Of a DNA stretch of 64,000 bases, positions 44,267 through 57,654 are shown piece after piece (within the stretch, counting starts at the first letter, position 1; each line of letters opens with the position of its first letter). This DNA is from Littorina saxatilis (taxonomy: Eukaryota > Mollusca > Gastropoda > Littorinimorpha > Littorinidae), in contig NC_090252.1 in assembly GCF_037325665.1 (NCBI RefSeq), positions 52,609,512-52,673,511 of the forward strand. Direction: 5' to 3'. The position numbers were made by a program, and so were the translations under genes. Under the pieces are notes generated by a model. The model was not told the origin of the DNA, searched no databases, and was given only the letters and a program-made list of their open reading frames with translations.

Positions 44267-45802
44267 TGTCACGTTTCAATATATCACTTAAGGTGATTAT
44301 GAAACGGTTAGTTACTACTAACTAACTAACCACACCACGACCCACTCTCGCAGTCATACAATTTAATAGAGACAACAAAAGTATAAGTTTCAGACGCCTG
44401 TTTATGTAAAAACTCGCCACCTCCCTCGAGACTTCACTCAAAATATGTTCTTTTTACGTTCACAAAAACGTAAAAAACCAATGGTCACTGACAAAATGCC
44501 AGTTAGAATAGAAAATTATAGTAACACGCTGATCCCGTGTAAAGATAAGAAAATACGACTGTTCTGCTCCAAAAGTGCTAGTTCATGCAGGTGTCACACT
44601 CCCCACGTCGTCCCTACTCGAGTATAATCACAGATAACATAAAAGACAACGGTGGTCAACGGGGTGCATAAGACATGGTGCACTTAGCTTTCTTTCGCCA
44701 CTGGGTGGACGTCCTGTAATTAGTCTTTTAGCCTCCACAACTGCTCCGTCGAATTGAAGTGCTGGTTAGCGTGGTGACGAAGCAGGGAACTGTGGAGGCA
44801 TCAGGCGCCGCACCCAGTCGCTGGTTAGCTGGTTAGCCGGTTCGCTGGTTAGCTGGTTAGCCGGTTCGCTGGTTAGCCGGTGTGCTGGTTAGCGTGGTCC
44901 CCCAAAAGGCAGCCGAACAGAAGTTAGGAAAACGAAGGCTGCAAACAGAAAAGCATCGGTGCACTAAACATGTCAGCTACCCCTCACCCTCCACCTTTAA
45001 ACATGTCATCTTTACATATCTCATCGAGCACGTGGGCCTGCACAAAATTAATGGACTTTTCACAACAACAAAACAGCCGTCTTTTCGTCTTTCTCTCCCT
45101 ATCTGCAAAAACCATATACAGATTAGTATTTTAGCGTCACAGAGAGCAAATTATGCGCTAACCTGGAGAGAACAACAGAGAGTATTTCATTCCACAAACA
45201 CAGACTCGTCAACAGCGTTAAATAATGATTTATTACCTCAAACAGCCTATGAATGTAGCACTCTCATGGAAGCAAAACCCGCTTCCTCCCTGGAATGGCC
45301 TCTGTTCGTCAACAGCGACAACAACATCCAGAAACCCCTTGTCGAATACTTACGCGAAAACCATCGCACGACGAAGGAAAGATTTGACGACTCGTCCTCA
45401 GCAAAACATGTGGCAGTGAGAAGGTGATAACTCGTGGAAGTTCCCATAGAGTGCCGAATATCCTATTCGGTGAAATCCATCATACTCTAGAAACTGTGTA
45501 TTCGATCCTTCTACTTCTGCCGCTGGGTGTCAAGTGCCCAGTTACCGTGTCTCAGACAGACAACCTTGAGAATAACACGTGACTAACCTTGTCACCTAAC
45601 AAGTTCAGCTATCGACAATTCTGCCCCGATAGCAAAAACCACTCCGTGAAATGCGTGCAAAAACAGAAATCTCGTGCTTGTTTGGCGCTGTCAGCAGAAT
45701 CTGCATCCGGTGTCGGAAAACAGACGCTTTCTGTCGCACTGGACCAAGAGAGGGCACCCCACCGAGTGACCTTTTCTTGATCCCTGTCACCTAATCGTGA
45801 CA
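44267..45802. mobile_element. Solo LTR, about 1.54 kb
   Basis: TGTCACG...CGTGACA with the 5 bp repeat GTGAA on both sides (44262-44266, 45803-45807). Unit B has the unoccupied site AAGGTGAAATTACTAC. No internal retroelement genes, so it is a solo LTR left by LTR-LTR recombination, unrelated in sequence to the LTRs at 0.8-9.8 kb. Family not assigned; a 5 bp repeat fits Ty3 or BEL types. Confidence 0.85.
44755..44897. repeat. GCTGGTTAGCCGGTTC minisatellite in the solo LTR
   Basis: Tandem GCTGGTTAGC(C/T)GGTT units, about eight, with AGCGTGGTGACGAAGC and AGCGTGGTCC at the edges. Confidence 0.8.
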
Positions 45803-46420
45803 GTGAAATTACTACATTTAGTCAAGCTGTGGAACTCACATAATGAAACTGAACGCACTGCATTTTTTCACAATGATCGTAGTCAGCCGCTCGTGCAAAA
45901 CGCAGTGAAACTGACAAGCCTGTTTAGCGCGGTAGTGGTCTCGCTGTGCTGCATAGTACGCTTTTCTGTACCTCTCTTCGTTTTAACTTTCTGAGCGTGT
46001 TTTTAATCCAAACATATCATATCTATATGTTTTTGGAATCAGGAACCGACAAGAAATAAGATGAAATTAATTTTAAATCGATTTCGCAAATTTAATTTTG
46101 ATCATAATTTTTATATTTTTAATTTTCAGAGCTTGTTTTTAATTCGAATATAACATATTTATATGTTTTTGAAATCAGGAAATAATGAAGATAAAGATAA
46201 ACGTAAATTTGAATCTTTTTATTAAAAAAAAAAAAATACTATTTTAAGATTTTTAATGACCAAAGTCATGAATTAATTTTTAAGCCACCTAACTGAAATA
46301 CTATACCGAAGTCCGGCCTTTGTCGAAGATTGTTTGGCCAAAATTTAAATCAATTTGATTGAAAAATGAGGGTGTGACAGTGCCGCCTCAACTTTTACAA
46401 AAAGCCGGATATGACGTCAT

Positions 46421-46894
46421 CAGGGTTCCTGCAGGGCAGAGCTGATACAATTCAAGGAGTTTTCAAGGACATTTCCAGGACCAAATAAATGCTTTTCAAG
46501 GACATGATTTTCCCCGAATTAATCAGTTTTTCAAGTCATCAAGTTCTCCGCGTCTGCAAACTATTAGTCATTCCGTAGTTGTTTCCCTTGCCAACTTCCG
46601 GGAAGTGAAGCAACTACGGGTGACCAGTAATAGTTAGTTCGTCTGCTTTCGTTTTCACTCGATCTTTTATTCTCCCAAAATGTGTGTACTGTATTTGACG
46701 AAAAAAAAGAGGGTTGCATTTTTTTTAAATAAGACAAGCTGCTGACGAAATGTATAGGCAACAATTTGGAAAAATCAAGTACTTTTCAATGACTATTTAA
46801 CAAAACTCTATTTTCAAGCACTTTTCAAGGCCTGGAAAAGGTTTTCCAATTTTCAAGGAGTTTTCCAGGGTTCAAGGACTCTGTACGAACCCTG
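46421..46894. mobile_element. hAT-like element with 6 bp target repeat
   Basis: CAGGGTTCCTGCAGGG...CTGTACGAACCCTG, ends CAGGGTTC/GAACCCTG, CGTCAT on both sides (46415-46420, 46895-46900); copy 5 of the snail repeat shows the empty site GACGTCATCAAAGAC. Internal TTTTCAAGGACATT and TTTTCAAGGCCTGGAAAA repeats are typical of a widespread hAT MITE type. Non-coding. Confidence 0.85.
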
Positions 46895-47004
46895 CGTCAT
46901 CAAAGACATTTATCGAAAAAATGAAAACAGCTTCTGGGGATATCATACCCAGGAATTCTCATGTGAAATGTCATAAAGATCGGTTTTGTAGTTTACTCTG
47001 AATC

Positions 47005-47076
<72 letters not shown>

Positions 47077-48181
47077 GACAAACACACACACAGACACACA
47101 TACACCACGACCCTCGTCTCGATTCCCCCTCCATGTCAAAACATTTAGTGAAAACTTGACTAAATGTAAAAAGGTATTCCATTTTAATATCGCAAAAATC
47201 CTAATGTAATTAACTCATTTTCTCATATGGCTCTATCTAACCAGATACGGATATATCTGCTCAGACTGTTAGCTTCAGTCGCTTCCTGTAACGTCCATCT
47301 AACGCCTGCATTCCAGCGTGTTGAGACACTGTTACTTCACAGTTACTACAATTCTGAGTGACCTACTGCAGCACAGCTTGTCTCGGCTAAAAACAACTTG
47401 GTCAACATAGGTGGGGTAGAAAGTGTTAAGTTTCAACTTCTCTTTTCAACAACAAACAGAAAATTATTGTCAAGTTTAATTCACTTCATAAAAGGTATTT
47501 TAAAATAATTGTAAACTGGTGCTCATAAGTAAAAATAATACAGACAGTTAATTGTAGGGTTCTATTTTGGCCCGCAATGTCATGTATTAATGAATTTAGC
47601 CATAACCTGAGAATGTCTATTTTGGAGACTTGAAATCCATATTGTAATTTTTTATTTTTTTTACATTTTTCAACAAAATGAGTTTATATGTATGTATTTC
47701 TTTCTTGTTCTTGTATGTTTTTTGTTTCCTGTACCCCCATGGGGTTTCTTTAAATAAATGTGCCTTGCCTATGCTGATGACCAGGCCTGTACGCAGCTCT
47801 TCTTCCAAAGCGTGTCAGATTATTGACAGCAGTTTGCTAATTTCACATCAAACATCGTAGGATATAGCCTACGAACATATGTTAGCATTTAGTCCGCTGA
47901 TCTAAACCACACATGCCACTATATGGCCGTTTTTTCTTGCACACTATACCGTTCGACTTGACCATCACATTGAATGTAAAAAATAAAATGTTAAATTTAA
48001 ATGTTGAGTTCTTTTGTCAAACATCAATCACGGCAATACGTACAGATTTCCCACATGTTTAAGCTTACAGTTTAACCAACTCTGTACATTGTAGTTTTAT
48101 GTTGAAGTGGTAAAACAAGCCATAACATAGAGTAACTCCAGAAAGAGACACATATCGTGCATGTAGCCTATAGCTGTGTAC

Positions 48182-48316
48182 CTTCGTTGCACAATGGAGG
48201 CAGCCATCCGTCCAGACAGGCCAGGCAATGTCCAGTGCTGGCGTTGCAGGTCTGGTCATCAGCACAATACCCGCATGATTCCTGGCAGCGTGCACCGTAC
48301 GTCTTGTTCTTACAGG
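48182..48316 (-). CDS. EGF-like exon B of the receptor gene
   Basis: 135 nt, phase 1 at both ends, same splice sites and the same 45 residues as exon A (37401-37535), including all eight Cys. Because A, B and C are nearly identical in exon and intron, either array exons are spliced in tandem or some are skipped; transcripts are needed to tell. Extracellular EGF-like module of a membrane receptor. Confidence 0.75.
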
Positions 48317-48834
48317 CTGGCAGACATTCAAAGACATGTGCGTCATTAAGAATCACCAGATTCTGTTCAGGCTTCTTACGTGGGGTTAGTCCAGGACGTT
48401 CCCCTGGGCAAGATTGTCATCTTATGACAGCGATTTTCATTGTAACCAAGACTTAACTACCCCTTAAAAGGATCTGAGTTTTGATGAACCTTCTACCTTT
48501 TACTGTGATACGCCTAAAAGGCTCTCTCCTTTTCGTGAACACAGTCCGTCTTGGATCTGGCCAGGCTTCTACACGAGTAAAGTCCATCTCTCCATTTGGT
48601 TTAAACATAAGTTTATTGTAACAAAACTTACAGTCATGACATGTATACAAAATACACAGGTAACAGCAACAAGCTAGAAGGTTATAGTGGTGTTCCTGCA
48701 TGGACAGTACAACGGAAGACGGTAACAGCTTAACAATTCGTCTAAATAAACCAAATCTATTAATAACATAATAAACGTTGCATAATGATTATAAAGAAAG
48801 ACAGTACAAGGATGGAAGGTAGGGAAGAAGAGGA

Positions 48835-49612
48835 ACAAGTCGCGTAAGGCGAAATTACTACATTTAGTCAAGCTGTCGAACTCACGGGATGAAACTGAAC
48901 GCACTGTATTTTTTCACCAAGACATTACAGCTTCGTCAATCCCCGCGTGAAGGAAATCGCTCACCTTCCACGTGCAAAACGTAGTGATATTGACACGCCA
49001 GATTAGCGCGGTAACGTATTGTGTTAAGCAGGAAAGCGCGCTTTTCTGTATTCTTGTTACTTTTCTGAGCTTGTTTTGAATACAACCTATCATATCTATG
49101 TTTTTGGAATCAGGAAATGATCATGAATAAGATGACATCATTTTTGGATCGATTTCATGAATGTTAATCGTAAGACTAATTAATCTATTTTCGTTAATTG
49201 TGATCACATTTTAGGAGTAAACGTGACATATGTATACATTTTTAGATTCAGAATGTGATGAAAAATAGGATGCAATCAAATTTAAATCTGTTTGCGAAAA
49301 ATCGATGTTAATGACAACTTTAATGAGCAAACTCATTATTAAATGTTAAGCCTCCAAGCTGAAATGCAATACCAAAGTCCGGGCTTTGTCGAAGATTACT
49401 TGGCCAAAATTTCAAGCAATTTGGTTGAAAAATGAGAGCGTGACAGTGCCGCCTCAACTTTCACGAAAAGCCGGATATGACGTAATCAAAGACATTTATC
49501 GAAACAATGGAAAAAAACCTTCTGGGGATATCATTCCCAGGAACTGTCATGTAAAATGTCATAAAGATCGGTTTTGTAGTTTACTCTGAATCGCTCTACA
49601 CACACAGACAGA

Positions 49613-49667
<55 letters not shown>

Positions 49668-49748
49668 GGACACACATACACCACGACCCTCGTCTCGATT
49701 CCGCCTCTATGTTAACACATTTAGTCAAAACTTGACTAAATGTAAAAA
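48835..49748 (+). repeat. Snail 0.9 kb repeat, full copy (copy 4)
   Basis: Counterpart of copy 2 in unit A, with a longer CA run (49620-49668). Same ends. Confidence 0.9.
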
Positions 49749-49879
49749 CGTAGAGTTGATAGTGCCCTGAGACAACATTATTGTTTTGTTGATACTGAAT
49801 TGTCGGATAATGCTTTGTTTTTTAAGTTTGACAAACGAATTGTTAAAAAGGAGGTGTTCTTTGAAGCTGTATATTTTCA

Positions 49880-50132
49880 GTGATGCGTTTTATTATTATC
49901 GGCTTTATAAACAGACGTTTATGTTCAAAGAATATATGAATGTATTACCACACAAATTGGGATTATTGTATTTGCGCTTTAGAACACTAAATCACAAGTT
50001 GCCGATCCAGAAAAGAAGGTTTATGAATGTAACACAGAATGAAAGAGTGTGTGCAAAGAGTAATTATGGCGATATTGGTGATGAATTTCATTATGTGTTT
50101 AACTGCCGTTTCTTTCGCGAACTCAGAAAAAA
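49880..50132 (+). pseudogene. LINE C-terminal remnant in unit B
   Basis: KEYMNVLPHKLGLLYLRFRT, ERVCAKSNYGDIGDEFHYVF, NCRFFRELRKK. Uninterrupted here; counterpart of 41891-42112 plus 44215-44247. Confidence 0.75.
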
Positions 50133-51079
<947 letters not shown>

Positions 51080-51613
51080 AAAGGTATTCCATTTTAATAT
51101 CGCAAAAATCCTAATGTAATTAACTCATTGTCTCATATGGCTCTATCTAACCAGGTACGGATATATCTGCTCAGACTGTTAGCTTCAGTCGCTTTCTGTA
51201 ACGTCCATCTAACGCCTGCATTCCAGCGTGTTGAGACACTGTTACTTCACAGTTACTACAATTCTGAGTGACCTACTGCAGCACAGCTTGTCTCGGCTAA
51301 AAACAACTTGGTCAACATAGGAGGGGTAGAAAGTGTTAAGTTTCAACTTCTCTTTTCAACAACAAACAGAAAATTATTGTCAAGTTTAATTCACTTCATA
51401 AAAGGTATTTTAAAATAATTGTAAACTGGTGCTCATAAGTAAAAATAATACAGACAGTTAATTGTAGGGTTTTTTTTGCCCCGCAATGATATGTATTAAT
51501 GAATTTAGCCATAACCTGAGAATGTCTATTTTGGAGACTTGAAATCCATATTGTATTTTTTTTTTTTTTTTTTACATTTTTCAACAAAATGAGTTTATAT
51601 GTATACATGTATA

Positions 51614-53137
51614 CTGTTCAAAAAAAGAAACGCATAGCTTGTAATATTTGGTTAATTTAGTTATATGGCTACAAGGATATCCACCAAACTGCAGAAAATG
51701 TTTATCTGGTCGTCGACCTTTCGTCCATTGCCACAAGTGAGCTCTGCACGTGACGCATGCGTTATCAGTGGCTACAATGTCAAAATTGCTCATTTGGCAA
51801 GACCACTCGTCATGCTTCAGTGTAATCTCGTGAAACTCGGGGAATATTGAGCTCTCACCATGTCTTCCAAAACCCATAAAAGCGGATTGTTCGCCACAAA
51901 GAAATCAGACTACAATTCAGCGACGAAAGATGACCCGATTGAGCAGAGAAGACCGCCAAATTGCATTGGGTCGTTTACAAGCAGGCCAAAGTGAAAGTGC
52001 AATCGCCAGGCACTTCCACGTGTCCCAGAGCACCATCAGTAGACTGTGGGTCAGGTTTCAAGCCCCTGGCTCCGTTGCTGACTTGCCACGAGCGGGAAGA
52101 CCAAGGGCCACAACTGCTGCTCACGACCGCTTCATACGGCTCCGCCACCTCCGGAATCGTTTCCTGTCGGCCTCATCTTCTGTCCAGGCTCTCCCCGGGC
52201 CACACCGATTATCGGACCAGACCGTGCGGAACCGCCTGCATGAAGCTGGTTTGAGAGCTCGCAGACCTCACAGAGGAGCTGTCCTCACCCGCCGCCATCG
52301 CCAGAACCGAGTGCAGTGGGGCAACCAGCACCTTCGCTGGACCGTCCGGAATCACTGGAGACACGTGTGGTTCAGCGACGAGTCCTACTTCCTGCTCCAG
52401 CGACATGATGGTCGGAGGAGGGTCTACCGGAGAGTAAACGAACGTTACGCGCCCAACTGTGTGGATGAGGCACCCGTTCATGGTGGTGGAGGCGTCATGG
52501 TGTGGGGGGCGATCAATACCGCTGGAAGGAGCACCCTGGTGCACGTCCAAGGGCGCATAACTGCCCAGCGATACGTGGAGGAAATTCTGCGCCCACACGC
52601 CCTTCCTCTTCTGGCTGACCAGGATGCCATATTCCAGCAGGACAACGCTCGCCCGCACACAGCACGACTCACCACCCAGTTCCTCACCGACCACCATGTC
52701 CAGGTGCTTCCCTGGCCATCCATGTCGCCAGACATGAACCCGATAGAACACCTCTGGGATGAATTGGACAGACGTGTGCGCAGGCGAGAAGAAGCGCCGG
52801 CAAATCACCGCGATCTATTGCAGGCACTTTCAGGAGGAGTGGGACACCATCCCACAGTACAGCAAGATATCCGGCATCTGATCCAGTCCATGCCCAGAAG
52901 GTGCCGGGCAGTTGTTGCTGCTCAAGGCAGTCACACCCCCTACTGACTTGACAGCCTCGGCACCCAATCGTATTGATTGACTGATTGATTTGAAGATGCA
53001 AATGAACTGTGTGTGCATTCAACTGTGTCCATACCAAATTTCAAACAAATAATCTAAATATTGGATTTTCTGTTAATTTTTTCGAAAAATAAAACAAATT
53101 TGGCAAGTAGCAACTATGCGTTTCTTTTTTTGAACAG
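51614..53137 (+). mobile_element. Tc1-type transposon, copy 2
   Basis: 1524 bp, TA on both sides (51612-51613, 53138-53139), the same inverted repeats as copy 1. Inserted in unit C where A and B have ATGTATGTATTTCTTTC uninterrupted. The opposite orientation to copy 1. Confidence 0.95.
51930..52946 (+). CDS. Tc1-type DDE transposase, copy 2
   Basis: 338 codons, nearly the same as copy 1 (15062-16072). Catalytic residues D, D and E are kept with 34-residue spacing. Near the C-terminus one extra T (about 52829) changes the frame and a five-base insertion (about 52856) restores it, replacing ALQEEWDTIPQQDI with ALSGGVGHHPTVQQDI. The ORF therefore stays open with a scrambled ~12-residue stretch after the catalytic domain. 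Whether the protein works is unknown. Confidence 0.9.
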   Translation: MTRLSREDRQIALGRLQAGQSESAIARHFHVSQSTISRLWVRFQAPGSVADLPRAGRPRATTAAHDRFIRLRHLRNRFLSASSSVQALPGPHRLSDQTVRNRLHEAGLRARRPHRGAVLTRRHRQNRVQWGNQHLRWTVRNHWRHVWFSDESYFLLQRHDGRRRVYRRVNERYAPNCVDEAPVHGGGGVMVWGAINTAGRSTLVHVQGRITAQRYVEEILRPHALPLLADQDAIFQQDNARPHTARLTTQFLTDHHVQVLPWPSMSPDMNPIEHLWDELDRRVRRREEAPANHRDLLQALSGGVGHHPTVQQDIRHLIQSMPRRCRAVVAAQGSHTPY

Positions 53138-53634
53138 TATATTTCTTTCTTGTTCTTGTATGTCTTTTGTTTCCTGTACCCCCATGGGGTTTCTTTAAAT
53201 AAATGTGCCTTGCCTATGCTGATGACCAGGCCTGTACGCAGCTCTTCTTCCAAAGCGTGTCAGATTATTGACAGCAGTTTGCTAATTTCACATCAAACAT
53301 CGTAGGATATAGCCTGCGAACATATGTTAGCATTTAGTCTGCTGATCTAAACCACACATGCCACTATATGACCGTTTTTTCTTGCACACTATACCGTTCG
53401 ACTTGACCATCACATTGAATGTAAAAAATAAAATGTTAAATTAAAAAAAAAACATGTTGAGTTCTTTTGTCAAACATCAATCACGGCAATACGTACAGAT
53501 TTCCCACATGTTTAAGCTTACAGTTTAACCAACTCTGTACATTGTAGTTTTATGTTGAAGTGGTAAAACAAGCCATAACATAGAGTAACTCCAGAAAGAG
53601 ACACATATCGTGCATGTAGCCTATAGCTGTGTAC

Positions 53635-53769
53635 CTTCGTTGCACAATGGAGGCAGCCATCCGTCCAGACAGGCCAGGCAATGTCCAGTGCTGGCGTTGC
53701 AGGTCTGGTCATCAGCACAATACCCGCATGATTCCTGGCAGTTTGCACCGTACGTCTTGTTCTTACAGG
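53635..53769 (-). CDS. EGF-like exon C of the receptor gene
   Basis: 135 nt with the same splice sites and phases as A and B. It differs from them by one residue seen (YGANCQESC in place of YGARCQESC). Eight Cys kept. Lies in unit C, downstream in sense of the Tc1 insertion site's opposite side. Extracellular EGF-like module. Confidence 0.75.
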
Positions 53770-54318
53770 CTGGCAGACATTCAAAGACATGTGCGTCATT
53801 AAGAATCACCAGATTCTGTTCAGGCTTCTTACGTGGGGTTAGTCCAGGACGTTCCCCTGGGCAAGATTGTCATCTTATGACAGCGATTTTCATTGTAACC
53901 AAGACTTAACTACCCCTTAAAAGGATCTGAGTTTTGATGAACCTTCTACATTTTACTGTGATACGCCTAAAAGGCTCTCTCCTTTTCGTGAACACAGTCC
54001 GTCTTGGATCTGGCCAGGCTTCTACACGAGTAAAGTCCATCTCTCCATTTGGTTTAAACATAAGTTTATTGTAACAAAACTTACAGTCATGACATGTATA
54101 CAAAATACACAGGTAACAGCAACAAGCTAGAAGGTTATAGTGGTGTTCCTGCATGGACAGTACAACGGAAGACGGTAACGGCTTAACAATTTGTCTAAAT
54201 AAACCAAATCTATTAATAACATAATAAACGTTGCATAATGATTATAAAGAAAGACAGTACAAGGATGGAAGGTGGGGAAGAAGAGGAACAAGTCGCGTAA
54301 GGCGAAATTACTACATTT

Positions 54319-54567
54319 GAGACCCTCCACCACGAAATGAGTCGCATGTCACCTCGCCCGGTTCTGCGCTAGGCTTAATATAAGTCCGGGGAGTGTCTGG
54401 TAACAGTGTGAGGGTCACCGTAATCACAGGCTAATAACTGAAACAGTTTTTGCTCTTTTCTAAAACGGTTTTCATCACTGGATAGAGCATAAAAAACTCG
54501 TTTGGAAAATGTGAACATATGAAAATCATGCAAAGGTGACATGCGACTCATTCCGTGGTGGAGGGTC
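54319..54567. mobile_element. 249 bp MITE with ~34 bp TIRs
   Basis: GACCCTCCACCACGAAATGA at the left and its near-exact reverse complement at the right (TTCCGTGGTGGAGGGTC). ACATTT is repeated on both sides (54313-54318, 54568-54573); the uninterrupted site is CTACATTTAGTCAAG. Non-coding. Superfamily not assigned. Confidence 0.8.
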
Positions 54568-55149
54568 ACATTTAGTCAAGCTGTCGAACTCACGGGATGA
54601 AACTGAACGCACTTAATTTTTTCACCAAGACAGTACAGTTTCGTCAATCCCCGCGTGAAGGAAATCGCTCACCTTCCACGTGCAAAACGTAGTGATATTG
54701 ACACGCCAGATTAGCGCGGTAGCGTATTGTGCTAAGCAGGAAAGCGCGCTTTTCTGTATTCTTGTTAACTTTCTGAGCTTGTTTTGAATACAACCTACCA
54801 TATCTATATGTTTTTGGAATCAGGAAATGATCATGAATAAGATGACATCATTTTTGGATCGATTTCATAAATGTTAATCGTAAGACTAATTAATCTATTT
54901 TCGTTAATTGTGATCACATTTTAAGAGTAAACATGACATATGTATATATTTTTAGATTCAGAATGTGATGAAGAATACGATGCAATCAAATTTAAATCTG
55001 TTTGCGAAAAATCGATTTTAATGACAACTGTAATGAGCAAACTCATTAATTAAATTTTAAGCCTGCAAGCTGAAATGCAATACCAAAGTTCGGGCTTCGT
55101 TGAAGATTACTTGACCAACATTTCAACCAATTTGGTTGAAAAATGAGAG

Positions 55150-55757
55150 CAGGGTTTGACACTAGCGAGGGCGGGGGGCGGAACGCCCCAGAGTTGTGTG
55201 TTCCTCCCCAAACATTGCCGAAGCTTGGGGCCCACTCCGCCCCAGAATAAATTCCAACAATGACAAACTGAAAATTCTAATGCCAGAGCCAATCACTAAA
55301 AATCGCCAGTCAAAGTCGTCACTGAAATTTGCGTTACGATCAATGCCGCAGTCAAGAAAAAAACCACATTGAAATCGTCGAAGGACAATGCCGCAAGGGA
55401 AATAACTCCCAGATTGCGCTCTTTAGCGTGAGAGATAAGTATCGCCTTCAAATGCCAAACGCAAAATGTGGCGACACATCCCTGGTGTAAAAAGACATAG
55501 AAATGAAGATGAAGAACAGGGTGGAGAGAAACGAAAAAAGGAGACCGATGCAGCCAGAAGCGCGAAGCGCTGTCGTAATTTCAATGTCAAATGGTTGAAA
55601 ACATTTCCCTAGCTTCAGTACGATGAAGAAAAACAATTCAATGCATTGCCGCACGTGAATACTGAGAGTGGGACCCAGATGTTTGTTTTCCGCCCCAGCA
55701 ATTTCCATCTCTGGGGCCAGTGTGGCCCCAGGCCAAATAAGTTAGGATCGACCCCTG
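55150..55757. mobile_element. hAT-like element with 5 bp target repeat
   Basis: CAGGGTTTGACACTAGCGAG...ATCGACCCCTG, GAGAG on both sides (55145-55149, 55758-55762). The empty site AATGAGAGCGTGACAG is in copies 2 and 4. 608 bp, no transposase. Contains GGGGCGGAACGCCCC and CTGGGGCCAGTGTGGCCCCAG-like palindromes. Confidence 0.8.
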
Positions 55758-55912
55758 GAGAGCGTGACAGTGCCGCCTCAACTTTCACGAAAAGCCGGAT
55801 ATGACGTCATCAAAGACATTTGTCAAAAAAATGAAAAAAATCTGAGGATATCATACATAGGAACTCTCATGTAACATTTCATGAAGATCGGTCCAGTAGT
55901 TTACTCTGAATC

Positions 55913-55975
<63 letters not shown>

Positions 55976-56096
55976 ACACACACACACACACATACACCAC
56001 GACCCTCGTCTCGATTACCCCCTCTACGTTAAAACATTTAGTCAAAACTTGACTAAATGTAATAAAAAGAAGAAGGATGGGTAGGAGATGTGCAGA

Positions 56097-57415
56097 AATT
56101 AAAGTTGTTGTCCGGCTTGTGGAGCATTGATTCTGGTTTGCCCAAAGCGGCCTGAACGTTCAATGAACGAGTGTACTGTTGAAAAAATGTTCCTGGTCAA
56201 ATCTAGAGAATACTGTCTCTCTCCGTTCAAAAGGTGGGGAAGGTGAATACTGTGGTTAGGGAGGGTATGTATGGTTTCTTGACGTGCTTCGCGATAATTT
56301 GGACAATCTAATAGGAAGTGTTTTGCGGTTTCGGACGGGAATCCGCAGTCACAAGATGCATCTCTAGCAACGTGTCGTCTCACTAGATCGTTATTAAAAT
56401 CACTTATATATAACCTGAGCTTACAGTGAATTGTTTGTGACATGCGATCTCTGGAATAAAAATAAAACGGCGGACTGAAATCGGTTTTTTTGACAAAAAG
56501 TGCTTAAATTCACTTAGGGAGTCACTAAGTTTGATATAGTCTGGTAAAGAATTCCAGAGTTGTGTTGTAGATGGGAGAAATGAGTTTCTGTGTAATTCAG
56601 TTTTAAACGATGGAACTTTCCTATCTAGAGGTCTGCGCCAGTGATATGGGTTATTAGTTGATATTAATGGTGACAATATCGCAAATAAGTAGTTTGGCAC
56701 CTTACGGTGAACGATCTTGTAAAATAATATCGATTTATGACGTTTACGCCTCTCTAATAATGAAATACAGCCTGACTCATCGTACACATTTTTGATGGCT
56801 TGTACCGCGGACTGCTCCAACAATGTTTCGAACTGCATCTAAATGGATACTTTCAAGCTCGGTGGCTAACTCGATCCTTAGGGCAGTTATCCCAGAGAAC
56901 ATCAGCATAATCAAAATGTGGCAATATGAAGGATTTGTACATTATTTCTAAAGCTTTTCAAGCTACTAGTGTACGGCATTTTGCAATAACAGATTTAATA
57001 TGAAACTCCCACTTACCGTTATTCTGAATAATAATACCAAGATGTTTATGACTTTCGGTTTCTTGTAAAATTGTACCACCGAAGTTTAAAGGGATGTAAT
57101 CTGGATTTCTTTTCCTGCTTATATTCAGAAGGTTTGTTTTACTTTGATTACATTTAACTTTCCACTGTCTATAGCCCACTGGTCGATTTTATCAAGATCT
57201 GAATTAAAAATATCTGTTCGCATCTGAGAATTGTCCAGGCTTAATTAAATACATAAGATTCAACAAAATCAAACACACGTTTCTGAACCCATTTTTCAAG
57301 AACTTTACCTACGCAGCTTAAGAGTGAGATGGGACGATACTTTGAACAGTCTCATTTATCCCCCTTTTTAAATATCGGTGTTATGTGTGCTGTTTTCCAT
57401 ATGCTTGGATATACA
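56097..57415 (-). mobile_element. Degraded LINE
   Basis: Minus-strand fragments: ITPIFKKGDK-like and LLSCVGKVLEKWVQ (about 57290-57390), KSHKHLGI-like QETESHKHLGIIIQNNGKWE (57000-57080), LLERRKRHKSILFYKIVHRK and QLWNSLPDYIKLSDSLSEFK (56460-56770), and a C-terminal zinc-like CDCGFPSETAKHFLLDC (56300-56350). Large deletions, including most of the RT active-site region, and several frame changes. Clade not assigned. Confidence 0.75.
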
Positions 57416-57654
57416 CCCACATTTTACCGATCGACTTGACCATCACATTCAATGTAAAAAATAAAATGAAACCATGTTGAGTTCTTTTGTCAAACATCAA
57501 TCACGGCAATACGTACAGATTTCCCACATGTTTAAGCTTACAGTTTAACCAACTCTGTACATTGTAGTTTTATGTTGAAGTGGTAAAACAAGCCATAACA
57601 TAGAGTAACTCCACAAAGAGACACATATCGTGCATGTAGCCTAGAGCTGTGTAC

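Larger units (their letters stand above)
36359..47170 (-). repeat. Duplicated unit A of the receptor gene
   Basis: 10.8 kb now, but subtracting a LINE, a TTAA element, a solo LTR and a hAT-like element with their target repeats leaves ~4.0 kb, the size of unit B. It begins AAGGTATTCCATTTTAATAT as do B and C. It contains intron sequence, one EGF exon (37401-37535) and two copies of the snail repeat. Confidence 0.85.
44248..47171 (+). repeat. Snail 0.9 kb repeat, split copy (copy 3)
   Basis: Pieces 44248-44266, 45803-46420 and 46895-47171, interrupted by the solo LTR and a hAT-like element. Closely similar to copy 5 (50133-51079), its counterpart in unit B. Confidence 0.9.
51080..54287 (-). 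repeat. Duplicated unit C of the receptor gene
   Basis: Begins AAGGTATTCCATTTTAATAT like A and B. It runs to 51611, is split by a Tc1 element, resumes at 53140 (ATTTCTTTCTTGTTCTTGTA) and continues through EGF exon C to snail repeat copy 6. It appears to lack the second snail repeat; a degraded LINE follows copy 6. Confidence 0.85.
54288..56062 (+). repeat. Snail 0.9 kb repeat, twice interrupted (copy 6)
   Basis: Pieces 54288-54318, 54568-55149 and 55758-56062, split by a short TIR element and a hAT-like element. Ends CTTGACTAAATGTAATAAAA. Confidence 0.9.

Noticed and set aside
44882-45427. 181-codon plus-strand ORF
   Set aside because: It lies in the solo LTR, has no domain and mixed composition; chance ORF is simpler.
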